A DNA stretch of 64,000 nt from Fennellomyces sp. T-0311. Its lineage: Eukaryota; Mucoromycota; Mucoromycetes; Mucorales; Lichtheimiaceae. Shown here piece by piece: positions 1 to 12,944 of the stretch (position 1 is the first letter of the stretch; every line of letters begins with the position of its first letter). Made by a program: the position numbers and the translations under genes. Location: contig JALLLT010000032.1 in the NCBI GenBank assembly GCA_025266875.1, positions 62,001 to 126,000 on the forward strand. Direction: 5' to 3'. A model generated the notes under the pieces. That model did not search any database, had not been told where the DNA came from, and saw nothing but the letters and a program-made list of their open reading frames with translations.

Positions 1-1573
1 GCTGCGGTCGCGACCAAACGCGAAATGCCTATCCCGTAACATCCCATTTCGGCAGGCTGTTTTTGTTGTTTGTGTCGATCGCTCGCTAAAAAGTCGCAGC
101 CAAGCACACTTGAGTACTTTGTGCCTAAATAGAACGTATGTCCCACTTCGATCGCTTTGACACTTGATAATGATTGCGTATTGCACGATGCACACGTGTC
201 GCCTGCAGCGGCTGTGCGGAAGTGGTCGGGTCCGTGCACATGCACGTCAGTTCCAGCAATCGATACCGTCCGAACAGATGCGTCGATAAACACGTGCCAT
301 GGTGAGCGTTCTTCTTCGTTGGCCGACAACTCGAGCATGCCGTCGTTGGGGAGGATTGCTTGCCCTTCCAAATATTGTCGAAGCGTCTTTTCAACTTTGA
401 CTTGGTTGATGCGTCGGTCCTTCCCGGTGATAATAGCTGCGTTGCCGTTTTGTAATTTGTTGCCTTCCTTATCGTATGCTCGGAAGCCAAGGAAGGTAAG
501 ATCGACGTCTGAATCGTTGTTCCACGAAACACTGTCATTGATATTAATGTCGAGCATCTCTGGAAGGGTGATGTCTGGGATCTTTCCAACAGCAAGCTCT
601 TCGTTGGCTGTGTAGCCGCAGTTAGCGCATGTTAGCAACGTATCCTCGCCAGCTAGTATGGACCACGTTAGTTTCTGTCTACTTTTAGAAGAACAGCTGT
701 GTGCGTTACCGGGTGAGATGAGATGGTATTCATGCGATTTGGAGCCACCCATGTTTCCACTATCGGCTTCAGCCTAGTTGTTTTTTTTCTTATATAAGAA
801 ACAAGGGCTTGCTTCATAATATCTTTGTCTAAAAGACATACCACGACAAACGGGATACCGATACGTTGAAAGATCTTTTGGTAGGCTCCAGCAACTAGAT
901 CATATGAAACATAGGCATCTTCAACTGAGGCATCAAAAGTGTACAAGTCTTTCATAACGAACTCTCGACCGCGTAGTAAGCCTGCGCGTGGCCGGAACTC
1001 ATCGCGGTACTTTCGACCGATCTGATAAAGACGCATAGGAAGCTGTTTGTCTGATTTGAGTTCTGCAGCCACCACTTGGGTGATTTCCTCTTCATGTGTA
1101 GGCGATAATAACATGTCAATATCTCGGCGATCTTTCAATCGAAAGAACTTTTGAAGCAATTAGCACGGTTTGTCGTGAAATGCTGCTCGTTGGCTAACCT
1201 CGCCCTTGGACGCGTTCCATCGCCCCGACTTTTTCCAGTTTTCGGCCGAAAGCAAGAGAGGAAGCGAGAGCTTTTGGCTACCTAATGATGCGAATCAGAT
1301 ACAAACAAAGCGATTGGACTGGTGTTTACCGATGGCCTTTAGCTCCTGATCAATGATGGCTTCGATTTTCTCCAATGTTCGAAGTCCCAGGGGTAGCATA
1401 GAATAGATGCCCGAGGAAGACTTTGGGATTGATCAGATACTTTTTTCCAGGGATCATGGTGTGTCTGTGCGCTCGAGTATTACCTGCCGAACAAAGCCTC
1501 CTTTGAGCAATAGCCCGTGGCTGGTGCTGACACTTTCTTCGGCCGCTTGTTCTTTTGTCAATGTCGTAAACAT
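1..1573 (-). CDS. Prolyl-tRNA synthetase, mitochondrial/bacterial type (partial, 3' end outside window)
   Basis: Charges tRNA-Pro with proline, probably in the mitochondrion. Read on the minus strand through at least five exons. Visible are the class II motif 1 region (GIYSMLPLGLRTLEKIEAII), motif 2 (SPTHEEEITQ followed by YQIGRKYRDEFRPRAGLLRGRE), the segment MGGSKSHEYH, the CANCGYTANEE segment and HTFYLGTKYS near the window edge. These match the bacterial/organellar ProRS family rather than the cytosolic EPRS type. Introns of about 50-80 nt separate the blocks. The start chosen (ATG at 1571-1573, MFTTLTKEQ) is the first ATG after an upstream in-frame stop; a more upstream mitochondrial targeting exon is possible because this N-terminus is short. 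The C-terminal anticodon-binding domain runs beyond base 1. Identity is secure, the start is not. Confidence 0.88.
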
Positions 1574-2298
1574 GGTCGACAATTTGTTTCGGCCCTGGTT
1601 GAAAAAAGCAATGGTCGAGCATTAGCGTGTTTGGACAGCATGGCGAAGGGTGAATTACATCGGCTATGGAGGACATGCACCGGGCATGTCGATGCACCCG
1701 TCGCAACTGGGAAAACATTTGGGTTTGACAGAAACAAAGAAACTGAGTTGCACAAGCCCCTCTGAAAGTGAGATAACTTGCTCGAAAGCCACTTTTTAAA
1801 GGGGGCGTTGGATGGATTCGTGACCCGGCTGACACATTTGACAGAATGCATTCCAGTGTGCGTGTTGAGCATCACCCAATTCTTTGTTTTTCTATACATC
1901 GAAAAGCAAAGGAGAGCCGTCTGTGGCAGTATATAATTACACACGCGCGCGGTTTAGTGCACTTTAATTCAGTTGACTTGTGTACAGTCGGAAAGCGCGA
2001 AAGTGTATTCCGCCCCCTTTTCCCTCTTCTCTCTCTCACTAACAGAGTCTTGGTTGTGCTACAAGGGCAGACACGCAAGTTCATCTTGTTTCCGATTCCC
2101 TTTTTAAACTTTGCCTTGTAAGTGGCAAGAGGTAAATCGCGCGGGATGAAGACGGGTCGGGGCCAAAGGGCGGATCAGGACAACAATCTGCAGGGTTGAA
2201 TAGGGAAGAGTGTGCTCATTTTGTTGCTTTTTATAGGATCCGATCTTTTTTAATATTCTTTATGTCGGCAGCATCATCGCGTCTCGCCTAAAGCTATA
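1574..2298. promoter_or_regulatory. Divergent intergenic region between ProRS and PI 4-kinase
   Basis: About 725 bp between the two divergent starts. It contains a CT-rich tract around 2015-2045, as is common upstream of fungal genes, and AT-rich segments near 1928 and 2245. Short ORFs here have no recognisable protein character. No specific factor site could be assigned. Confidence 0.4.
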
Positions 2299-5200
2299 AT
2301 GTCGAACGCTCTTTTATTACGCCTCTTTACCTCCGAGTTTTTCAACTCCTGGATCGCCGTCTCGTACTTGTTTCGCTATCCTGACAATGTCGGCATTCAG
2401 CACTACCTCTGCGCTGAACTGAAAAAGTTTCCCATCTCTGAAATCGAGTTCTTTTTGCCCCAGCTAATGTAACCATAGAGAAAAGAAGAAAACCATGGTG
2501 ATAAATGCTTAACAACATGACAATATATAGGCACCTGCTTATTAGCCGGCCCACCGAATCCGTTGCGCTCGAATGCTTCTTGGTAGAAATGTGTGAGAAG
2601 TCAACTCACATGGCCATTTTGGTAAGTTTAAACCTTAAAAGGAAGAGAAGTGAAAGTGGGATGGAAATAAATTCATGCTTTTTAATAGAGCTTATGGTAC
2701 TTGCAAGCCTATTTGTCCGACCTGTCCGTCAGCCCCAGCAGTCCATCGTTTGAACTATGCAAACGCGTGCTGAACAAGTGCCAAGCAATTGTGTTTTCGG
2801 AGGATGGGGTTGATCATAGCAACGAGATCGTGGATGCCACCGCCTCACTAAGTCTGGGAATGTCGACGCACAGGGTTCGTGAGAATGTCATGCCAGCGGT
2901 GGTGGGCATTGGTGCCATTTTGGCGGGTATCGGCCAACCATTGATGACTCGTCCGGCAGGTGATATTGCCATTGCTCAAGGTCGTCGCAACCGCGTATTG
3001 AGTATTACAGCCGGAAATGCACCCATGTTAGCTCGACGAAACACACTTAGCGGTGCAAGTCCATCCAATCCATCCAGATCACCATCGCAAGCCTCACCAA
3101 CCACCTCATCTGACATTCCGTCTTCACCCATTGCTCATATGCGACAACACGAATCATCCTCGTTTCATTCCGTGTCACAACCTGACTTACCCATCTCCAA
3201 ACGCCGGTCAGCCTATTTGAATCCTTTCACCAGCTCACCTTCATTGGAAGATTTGCATCGTGGCAAGGCATTTTCAGTATCTCGATATATCAAATCAGCC
3301 CATCAGAAGCTGAATCGCAAGATCAGACCGACCTCATCACCTTCATCGTCTCGCTCATCGCGAACCATGTCTGTGTTTGATCCAAAAATGACAGCCATGG
3401 GCCAATCCACTGTGCCCACCAACTCGGCGCCCATGTCACCTGCCCTTTCACAATTCTCGGATGAATCAGCAGAGGATATGCATGCAAAGAAAAAATCGAC
3501 TTCGCCACCTCGAATCAGCACCGCCTCACTTCATGATGATGCGCATTCTGAAGGATCCGATGAGGAGTATTCCACTCTTTCCCAGCTCAGTCGGGATCAT
3601 CGGCGATCATTGCTGCGTTCGAATTATTTCCGATCCGAGATGCAGTTTCTGCTGGCCTTGGTTGATATTGCTACTCGATTGGTGATTGTTCCAAAGCAAG
3701 CAAGAACCAGTGCATTAAATGCAGAATTGACTTTGCTCAATCACAATTTGCCCGCCGAAATCTGTATTCCAATGTGGTGTCCCGCTACTGCTGAAAAGCC
3801 TCATCATCATCGCGTCGTCAGGATAAGTCCTTCGGATGCAGTCGTACTCAACTCTGCTGAAAGGGTAAGTAACTTTTTTTTTTCAAAACGCCAACAAAAA
3901 ATATTCACACGTTCCATAGGCTCCTTATTTATTGATGATTGAAGTTTTGGATGATGAACTTTCATTTGATGATGATGGTTATTCGTCAGCATTGTACCGA
4001 ATGCGACGATTGATGAAACAAAAGAGTGTAAAGAAGAATCGAGCATCGTTGGTTGGATCTCCAAAGAGCGTATCCTCACCATTGTCAACGTCACAACCCG
4101 AAGAAGATATAGCCGAGTGCGGTAGTTCGATTCATAGTCCCGATGTTGACTCACCATCACCAGTTACTGTGGCTACGAATGGGTTGGGTATATCCAATGT
4201 AGAAACAGCAGAGCAGTTAGAACCCGAAGATCAAATCGAATCTGAACGACGCAATTCGCGATCTGCTGGAGAGTATGCAGAACGGATGCGAACCGCAGCT
4301 ATTATGTTGGCGCAATTACAGCAGAACGTACACACTGCAACACCGTCTCCTGGCGGTTCCAACCGGGCAGCATCGGCAAAGAATACGGAGCAGATCCGAC
4401 AGCGGATCATCAAGGAGATGATGGCGCTCGAGGAGCAACGCATGGCGAAAATGAAGAACGGGGGCGTTGGTAGCGGTGTTGAAAGCCATACCCCAGAGGA
4501 TCCAGGAGGTAATGAGATTATTGAGGATGAACAACTGGTTGCATGGGTTGTCAATAAAGAAGACCCAAGTGGTAAGTCTTTTTCTCCCTCTAACATGTGA
4601 AAGTAACACACTAAATTATGATGGCTTTTTAGCTGCGGTCTTTGCAGAAGATTGGGATTTGAAAAAGGCTCGCATCCGGGCATCATCTCCATATGGTCAT
4701 TTACCCAACTGGCGTCTACTGTCTGTGATTGTGAAACACGGCTCGGACCTGAGACAGGAACAATTTGCTGTCCAATTAATCCGAGAGATGCAAAGGATCT
4801 GGGAAGATACAGGTGTTGATGTTTGGGTGAAATAGTAAGTTTTATTTACCTGTCTATTTTCTTTATTTTATTAAGGTTGACTAAAACTGTTTTAAAGTTT
4901 CCGTGTTTTGGTGACATCCGATAGCTCTGGTTTGATCGAAACGATCCGTAACACCATCTCGATCCACTCGATAAAGAAAGATGCATATACCCGAGGCTGG
5001 AACACGAAAGGAACCATATTTACTCTTAGTGACTACTATGAAAGGGTAAACAAATTTTCTGATGAGAACATTAGTTCACTTACTAACTAGAATACTACAG
5101 CATTTTGGACCGCCTACTTCAGACAAGTTCATAAAGGCGCAGGACGCATTTATGAGGAGTTTAGCAGGTTATTCTATAGCATGCTATATCCTTCAAATGA

Positions 5201-5769
5201 AGGATCGACATAACGGTAACATACTCATCGACAATGACGGACATCTGATTCGTAAGTTATATTTTTTTAGGAGCTATCTGGTGGGGTAAAAGAAAAACTG
5301 ATAGGGGTTCTAGACATTGATTTTGGATTTTTGTTATCCAATTCGCCGGGCTCTGTGGGCTTTGAAATGGCACCGTTCAAACTACCTCAAGAATATATTG
5401 ATATTCTGGGTGGTATCCATGGAGAGAAGTTTGCAGAATACAAGGCATTGATGAAGGCGGGCTTTTTAGCAGTACGCAAGCATTGCGAAAACATCATTTT
5501 ACTTGTTGAAATGATGTGCAAGGACTCCAAGCTCCCTTGCTTCCAAAACGGCGAACAGACAGTGCAGCAATTGCGAGAACGGTTTCAGCTGCAGCTAACG
5601 GAGCCACAGGCAGAAGAATTCGTTGACAAGATGATCATGAGCAGCTGCTGTAACGTGTTTACGCGGCTATATGATACTTACCAATACTATTCCCAGGTAA
5701 GACAATGCGAAAGTCGATGCAATCTGTGGGCTAATTGATCTGTATTGTATAACGCAGGGAATCCTGTAA
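2299..5769 (+). CDS. PIK1: Phosphatidylinositol 4-kinase, type III beta / Pik1 family
   Basis: Phosphorylates phosphatidylinositol at the 4 position; in yeast the homologue acts at the Golgi and nucleus. About 990 residues in nine exons. The N-terminus (MSNALLLRLFTSEFFNSWIA) and the helical part that follows (LMHLLISRPTES, LWYLQAYLSDLSV) fit the lipid-kinase-unique region. A long Ser-rich middle part covers about 2850-3600 and 4000-4450. The catalytic domain begins with AVFAEDWDLKKARIRASSPY and holds the catalytic motif MKDRHNGNILI and, across an intron, the DFG (IDFGFLLSNSPGS). The last exon codes only for Gly-Ile-Leu-stop at 5758-5769, joined over a GT-AG intron at 5697-5757. Intron 1 is 2469-2530. 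Key kinase residues are intact. Confidence 0.92.
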
Positions 5770-6188
5770 TGATGATTTTTATATAATATAATTTTTATAA
5801 TAGATATTGAACAAGTCTTTTTTCTTACAGTATTTAATTTATTAAAAGCAAAAAGAACACACGCACGGACGTAATTCAGGTTGTTTGGGGGTATGGAATT
5901 TTATTTGGTCTCGTCAAGCATGCCAGTTACGGTCTTTCTCTTTCCATCTCGTTTAGGAACGAAAGGGGGTCTCTTTTTTTTCGTCTTTTTTCTTCTCTTT
6001 CTTCATTCTTTGAAAGTTGTGGCAAGCTGTTGCTGTAAAAAAAAACCTCCGCGCCACTCTTTCTCTCTTTGCTCACACCTTTCCCCTCTCTCTCCCCTTT
6101 CCTCTTTTCTTCTTATACATTTCGCTATCTTTCTACCTGCAGTAAGATCACCCTCCCCTGAAAATATATAAAGAGTGGAAAGAAAAAG
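5770..6188 (+). promoter_or_regulatory. 5' region of the Myb gene
   Basis: Long T- and CT-rich tracts (about 5970-6125) lead to a TATA-like element (atatataaag, about 6164) some 25 bp before the start codon at 6189. The first 100 bp are probably the 3' untranslated region of the PI 4-kinase gene. Confidence 0.45.
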
Positions 6189-7619
6189 ATGTCTCATAGC
6201 ATTGATCAAGAAGCAATGGATACGTTCATGGTCAATGAGGTACAATTTTTTTTTTTGGGGGGGGAGGTGATGGTTATGTGGGGGTTAAGGAACTAAAAGG
6301 AAAATGCGTAGCAACTGTATCATCATCTATTCCATCAGTCGCAACGCCCTATAATGCATCCGCATCAGCAGTCCATGATGGTAAGCACAAGTCATTTTAG
6401 GGAATAAAGTGCCCCTCCCCCTTATCAATAGCCGTCAAAATAGATGGATCAAAAAGAGTTTGTTGCCAGATCTCCATCTTCCATCATGGTTACACCCACG
6501 GACGGTATTCCGTTGCCACCGAACAATACCCCTCCCACACCTGCATCTGACAACTGGGATGATCAGTTGCGATGTGGAGGTCTCTCAGGAGACTTTGTGA
6601 GTTCTCAGCAATTTTTCATTGTTTGTATCTATCCATAAACTAACCAGGTTTTTAGGAGTATGGCATAGGAACGCCATCACCTACACGATCGCAGTTTTTG
6701 TTTGATGACCATGATTATCAAAAGCTCCGGCAACCGCCACGGTCTACGCCCATGATTCGCAAGAACTTTGTTCAGCATTCACCTATGCGGCCATCGAAAC
6801 GGACCGCTACACAGCGCAAATCATCCACTTATACGCGTTGGACTGCAGAAGAAGATGAATTGTTGCGTCAGGCGGTTGCACTGCATGGACCCCACAAATG
6901 GTCTTTGATTGCTTCTCATGTGCCAAACAGGACACCGATGCAGTGTTCCACGCGCTGGCTCGGTGCTCTCAAGTGAGTGTAGCATTTTTTTTATAAGTTT
7001 AGGATAATACTAAAACGTATTGCATATTAGTCCGAATATACATAAGGGACGTTGGACAGAACACGAAGATGCTGTACTAAAGTACTCGTTTCTCGAATTC
7101 TCTGGTATTCCCGATGGTGAAGGAGGATTCCAACCTATTCCCTGGAACCGCATAGCCGAACGCATTCCGAACCGCACTGGTATTCAATGTCAGGCGCGTT
7201 GGACCGAAGCACTTGATCCAACCGTACGCAAGGGCAAATGGAGCGAGGAGGAAGATGTATTGCTACGTGCCGGCGTTGAAAAATTTGGAAGATGTTGGAT
7301 TCGAATTGCTGAAACGGTACCTGGTCGAACACAACGACAGTGTCGGACACGATGGATGCAAATCAAGTACAAGGAAGAAAAGCTTCAAAAGAAATCACCC
7401 AAACAACTTCCTACTCAAACAGCGAACGACGATGCTGGCTCTTCAGGTGCAAGTTGTACCTCCACTGAAGAAGACTTTATGGTCGAACAAGTCCCCAAAC
7501 TTCAGCACAATGACATGTTTCAACCACAATGGGACTGTCCTCGACAAGACTTTTATTTTCAACCCTCCAATTTGGACCTATTGACAAGTGACGATGCATT
7601 GCTTTCTTTTTTCTTTTAA
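6189..7619 (+). CDS. Three-repeat Myb/SANT DNA-binding protein
   Basis: Probable transcription factor. The start MSHSIDQEAMDTFM is followed by short exons and a Ser/Pro/Thr-rich N-terminal part. Three tandem Myb repeats follow: R1 (RWTAEEDELLRQAVALHGPH, ending TPMQCSTRW), R2 (KGRWTEHEDAVLKYSFLEF, ending TGIQCQARW) and R3 (KGKWSEEEDVLLRAGVEKFG, ending TQRQCRTRW). The tryptophans of each repeat and the Q-C-x-x-R-W recognition-helix pattern are clear. R2 carries an insertion of about ten residues (GIPDGEGGFQP) between its first two helices. The C-terminal part is acidic and Gln-rich. Overall organisation recalls Bas1-like or SNAP190-like Myb proteins, but no orthologue can be named. Intron 1 contains a long T then G homopolymer run (6246-6268). 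Confidence 0.85.
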
Positions 7620-8543
7620 GCCTTTAAAAAAAGTTCTCGTTCTCACATTTCCTTTTCTCACTTTATATTTTATATACGCTATATAGTTTTTTCTTTTCTA
7701 AGCCAATTCCCTTTTTCCACACACTTATGCTTTTTCCTTGTATGATCCCATTTTTATATAGTTTCTTCTTACCTTGGCCTGTTCGCCTTCCTCTGTATAT
7801 ACTCCAGATAATTTATTCATCCCTACGGATAACTTAATATACTACTTCCTAAATCATCTGCTTACGTACGCGTATGTTCCCTTTAAAGGAAGATTCCTGT
7901 TTATGTATGATTCAAAAGAAACCTCTATGCCCTGCTTTCCATACCTGTCAATTATATGTGCGGCCCTGGTCTCCTTTCCTAAAGTTACATTCAGTGACAT
8001 ACACCGGACTTACTTTTCATGGCAAGTGATGCGTATTCAAAATACAAAACAAGTAGAATATGCCTCTTTTCCAAATATGAACTGTGATTTATGCAAAAAG
8101 AGTCTTTTCAAGGAAATGTGCCACATTACCTAGCACATATAATTACGCACTTGTAAAAGAGTAAAGCGCAAAATACGTAAGTCCCTTGGCAGCCATATTT
8201 AATTATGGTGTACATAATCATAGGTTATTAAAAAGAATGCAGCCATATAGGTTAAAAATCGTAACTTAATAAGGATCTTTGGAGAAGGTATAAAAGTGCT
8301 TCAATTTCGTGTTCGCCGAAGAGGCCAACCAATTCTAGAACACCAGTCAAAATGGGGAGGTGGGCTACGTAAACTCTTTGCCAAACGATCCGTTTTAGGT
8401 AAAAAGGGTTGATTCGGGAAATCTTTTATCGACGACGGGTCATATGGTTGGACCGGACTTGATTTTGTGTGATTACCATGCCAAGGTATAAAAGCTTCGA
8501 CTTCGGCTTGATAAAGCGCCATTCACTTCTATTCAAGCAAGCA
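7620..8543. other. Intergenic region with two similar TATA-type elements
   Basis: AT-rich 3' flank of the Myb gene followed by the promoter of the NmrA-like gene. Two near-identical stretches, aaggtataaaagtgcttc (about 8287) and caaggtataaaagcttcg (about 8482), lie 195 bp apart. The second is about 60 bp before the ATG at 8544. The ORF at 7774-8133 shows no recognisable domain. Confidence 0.45.
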
Positions 8544-9419
8544 ATGACTAACCATGAGCGTATCTACTTTGTTGGCGGAACTGGTGGATGTGGTGCCGTA
8601 GCGGTTCGACAAGTATTGGAAAAAGGCATTCCCGTGACCATTTACACGCGTAAACCGGAAGAGAGCGAATTCCAGGGCAATCCAAATGTAATCCTGGTTA
8701 AAGGCGACTACACCGATTACACACCTTATGAAAAGTCAATTGCTGGTCACACAAGGCTGTTCTTGCTTGTCGCTTCCTTGAGTGGCATGCCGGCTATCAA
8801 GGAAAAATTGGCCAAGATCGCCTATGCCTCTGGTGTCCAACAGATTGTTGACGTTTCTTCGCTGACTATCAACGCATGCGCGTGGACTCATGTTGCCCAT
8901 CAGCACTTAGGCGGTGAGGAAGCTATCGATGCATTGCCAGAGAGAAAAGGTCGATCCTACGTTAGACTTCGTCCCTGGCGCTTTATGTCGAACCATTTCC
9001 ATATCAAACATGCTATCGCAGCCACCGGAGCAATTGTCGGTGTTGCCGAACCTGACGTCCCTCAAGGATGGATCTCACCCAACGATATTGGTCTCTTAGC
9101 TGCCATTGTATTGACGGATCCATTCGAGAAGCATGCTGACGGCATTTACTTGATGGTGGGATATCTCTACACTCCTGCCGAACGTGCACAGATCCTGAGC
9201 AAGGTTCTTGGTAAACCAATCGTCTATAAGAAGTGGTCGTTTAAGGAACAATATGGTATCTTTACGAATGTTGTCGGCTTCCCTCACAAGATTTCCTATG
9301 ATTTCGCCGCCGATATTTACCCTGATCCCCATTACTCTCCTCATCTTTCATTGGCTTTAGGTAGAGAACCGGAGACTTTGGAACAATGGTCTGAAAAGAA
9401 CAAGAAGCACTTTGAATAA
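8544..9419 (+). CDS. NmrA-like NAD(P)-binding Rossmann-fold protein
   Basis: Single-exon gene of 291 residues. The N-terminus IYFVGGTGGCGAVAVRQVLE is a dinucleotide-binding fold with a G-G-T-G-G-x-G loop, and TIYTRKPEE ends the second strand with a basic residue that would favour NADP. The sequence GVQQIVDVSSL and the later RPWRFMSNHF fit the atypical SDR/NmrA family; the usual Tyr-x-x-x-Lys catalytic motif is not obvious. Members act as NADP-dependent reductases or as redox-sensing regulators, so substrate and role are open. The ATG at 8544 was chosen because the fold starts directly after it; an in-frame ATG at 8478 lies beside the TATA-like element. It ends only 77 bp from the stop of the convergent SYLF gene. 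Confidence 0.82.
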   Translation: MTNHERIYFVGGTGGCGAVAVRQVLEKGIPVTIYTRKPEESEFQGNPNVILVKGDYTDYTPYEKSIAGHTRLFLLVASLSGMPAIKEKLAKIAYASGVQQIVDVSSLTINACAWTHVAHQHLGGEEAIDALPERKGRSYVRLRPWRFMSNHFHIKHAIAATGAIVGVAEPDVPQGWISPNDIGLLAAIVLTDPFEKHADGIYLMVGYLYTPAERAQILSKVLGKPIVYKKWSFKEQYGIFTNVVGFPHKISYDFAADIYPDPHYSPHLSLALGREPETLEQWSEKNKKHFE

Positions 9420-9449
9420 AAGTTTGAGAATTTCTGTTATCTTTATTGG

Positions 9450-9474
9450 ATGTGTGTGTGCGTGTGTGTGTGCA
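9450..9474. repeat. GT microsatellite
   Basis: Short (GT)n tract with one GC interruption in the 77-bp gap between two convergent genes, hence in the 3' untranslated region of one or both. Confidence 0.7.
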
Positions 9475-9496
9475 GGGTATAAAGAGAGAGTGGCGT

Positions 9497-10600
9497 TTAG
9501 AAGCGATCACGGTTTTCAGCTCGGGTGATCATATCATAAAGTACTTTTGCTTCTGCTGGTGGTGCAATATCACCTCTCAATAGTTGCTCTGCCTTGACCG
9601 GATGCCCGTAGAATCCTGTGTTGGTTTTTGTCAGCTCAATCACGCCTGTTCCTTCAATGCTAACACCGGCAAACAGTCCCTTGGACTTGGTATATGAGAA
9701 CATGGGAGCTATTTTCTTGTCTCTGTAGTCTCCAGCAACGGCTGCCTCTCCACCAGCACCGATTGGGCCTGCGCTGACAGACAAATTGCCACCAATTGTC
9801 ACGTTGCCACCGTGTGCAAATGCGCGTACCGCCTCTTCACTGTTCAGGATCAACACAACATCCGTGATATCCGCGCCGACCTTTTTCAATTTCTTAGTTT
9901 CCACTGTATTGCCCTTCAATCTTTCTCTCTCTTTTTACCTGTGCACCAAAACCGACACCACCAATAGCAATCGCAGATGGTGCGCTCCATCCTATCAAAT
10001 TCATTAGAATAAAAGCACACATTGAGCATACTGAACAGAACTTACTTCCATCAGGCAATCGAGCTACAACCACACCAGAACCAGCACGACCACCTAGACC
10101 ATATTTCGTTAACACAAATCCTAGATAGTTTCTTTTTACACCTACTCCATAAGAAACCTCCTTTCACTTGAGTATAGATTGCCAAGCCTTTTGCATTATT
10201 AATCACATCGACGGGAATCACCTGATCGAATCCATTTTCGATTTCTTCCTTGACTTTATCTTTTGTGTTATTTCCAAACGTGTTTCACGCATAAAGTAGA
10301 ATCTTACGAATGAATTGTTCCAGGATTCTTGCAGCTTTGGCACTTTCTTGGGTTAAATTGCCCACTATAGGACTATTCACCTTGGTAGCTCCTGTTTCCA
10401 TGGTTATCAGATCGTCAATGCTTTTTTTCGAGATTACCAGTTCTCTCGGCGAAATCGCCAATACCACGACCGGCTTGTTGACCCATTTGGGAAGCGCCTT
10501 TTTTTTCGTTCAAAAAGTTAAACCAAGTTTTGTTTAACTACAACGTTTTGAGCTTACTTTGGGCTGCGCGTGAAGCTTGTTCTTTGAAATTGTTAAACAT
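9497..10600 (-). CDS. SYLF-domain (Ysc84/Lsb3-like) protein
   Basis: Member of the SYLF/DUF500 lipid- and actin-binding family that acts at endocytic actin patches. The start is MFNNFKEQASRAAQ (ATG at 10598-10600). Reconstructed blocks include VKEEIENGFDQVIPVDVINN, AKGLAIYTQVKGGFLWS, SGRAGSGVVVARLPDGS, WSAPSAIAIGGVGFGAQ and VGADITDVVLILNSEEAV, ending at RAENRDRF. These are the signature blocks of the SYLF domain in the usual order. At least five GT-AG introns of about 45-60 nt interrupt it. No SH3 domain follows, so it resembles the SYLF core of yeast Ysc84 without its C-terminal SH3. An N-terminal helix precedes the domain. Confidence 0.87.
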
Positions 10601-12944
10601 TGAGAAAGAGATGCTCTTGGCAAAGGGAGAAGAGTTTGGCGCTCCATTTGTGGTTAAACCTTGCCCGTGTTCTATGTAACACAAGGGTCCGATGAAACTT
10701 GTCTTGACGACTATGACGTATGTAAAGATTAAGAAATCATATGCTTTGGTAAACTGCCAAGTCATTTAACTTGGTGGCACCCCAAGATATTATGCATATG
10801 AAAGTAACCACACATTGCATCGTCAATACTTGGCTGTAAAGATAAAGATTATTGGAATCTCTGATGTGGCCTTTCAGTGCTATTTTTTTGTCATACTTCC
10901 GCTAACACTCGCTTTGGTCGCAGCTTTGCTTATTTTGTATAAAAAACACATATATAGCCTTTGCTATAATGGAGAGCGTACCATAGCGTCGGCAACAAAG
11001 TTCACTACATTTAGTTTGTAAGCAGTATGTGCATCGAAATGTACATATACATAATAAAATGTTAACTTTTTGATCAAAAGTATGACAGGCTCTTACCATC
11101 TAGTTATAGAAAAAGCAGCAGGTGCACAGAGTTGTTGGTATTACTACATACATACGTAATAGATCCTATTTGACTGCTGTAATAGCGCTACTGCGTCTAC
11201 GATAAAAGTTGTTATATGTTGAAGGATTGATAAGTTGAAATAGGACAACTCACATCGAATTTTGCAATGCTTAAAAAAGTACCTGAAAGAAAATTGCTTT
11301 CCTTGCTCAAAACTTGGGCATGTCCCACTGGAAATAATTCAGATGGTAAAACTGGTTACAGTGGTTAGATATAAGCTTTTTAGCCACTTGTACTATCATT
11401 TTTAGCAACCCAAGCTGCTGTTTAACCACATCAAAAAGCCATTCACCAAAATTCATCCAAAATTATTTGCAGTGTCCACTTCGAAAGTCGACATATCTGC
11501 TTGATAGAAATCGAGTTTTGACAGAATTTTGGCACTTTTCCGAAAAAGATGGCGACCAGTGGATATTAAAATTATGTGAAAACCTGCGGCAAATGGCATG
11601 GTCAAGTTAATTTGGCACTCTACAAAAAGAGTTTCGGGCGCTCAATCAGAAGGATATTGGCCTACATCTACGGATGTGCTGATGGTATACTTTAGCCGTA
11701 ACTAGGTCCCAAACAATGTTAACGCTACAAATTAACACTCATGGTATTGAATATCACATACATAAGCTTAAAGTGCTTTCACTTGGTATTAACCTTGCTT
11801 TGTGTCGATTAAAAGCACAAAAAGCATAAAAATGAATCTCTTCCAAATAATTTTTTCCTACATTGCTGATTCTATCTTCTAATAATACCATCGAATTTGC
11901 CTTGGAATTCTTTACAGAATATACCATTACGTACATAAGGGTGATCCAATCGATGAATTAGTTTTAATATCTGTCCAAAACCTGCAACGATCGCGTTATC
12001 AGTGTGGTGAAACAACCACAGATATAATAATAAAATATATTTCCTATCAGATAACACATATCGGCTCAACATCATCACGAAGTGTACTCACATAGTAACT
12101 TGTCTACACGGACCAAGGGCTACACCGTATGAATGAATGGGATAAACTCAACAGGACATGGAATTGACTTCAAATAGCAATACGGTTATTACACTGCAGG
12201 AAGGATGTCAAAGACATCCTCAGATCCGCATGATCAGAGTAAAAGAAAAGGTCATATATGTTCTCTATCCATTCAGGCAATTCTGAATATGAAACACTAT
12301 CAAAACCGCAATCGCTGATTCAATACACAAAAAGATATAAGGCATAGAGCGTTGCACTTAATAAAGCATATTTGAAACTTCGAAGATACTTTTATAAGTC
12401 TCTTTTTTCCTTTGTACCGTTGATCCATTTCAATAAGCCCACAACCTCTAATTTTCAACTTCTTCGTTGCTTTGCCTCCAATTATCCACACCCTATCCGT
12501 TTTTTGCGTAGTATGTTTCACTTCTAACTTCTTTCCAGTTTTGATTTCTCCATTTTCGAAGCTTTTCAAATTTGTCGTTTCTAGGCCCTGTTGGCCAATT
12601 TAATTTAAAGTCGGTCTATTTTTCGCCGTATCTTGGTTCAAAACTACGTTAGAAATATAAACGAAACTGTTCGTATTGTTTCGCAATGGAATTATTCATT
12701 AAAATTAAACTAGGCGTATCATCACCGAACTCAATCTTCCTGTATATCGGTAAAGGACAAAAATTTCACTTCTCTATATAAGCTTTCCCTGCGTCATTAA
12801 TTTGACTAACTGCTCGTATCATTGAACCCGTCGTCAAATTCTCTACTAAATTACCAATATATTAAGGAAGCCCAATCACCAGATCAGTTTCCATTCTTCC
12901 AAAAGTCACCAAGATGATTTTCCAAGATACTAGTCTCTGGTTTT

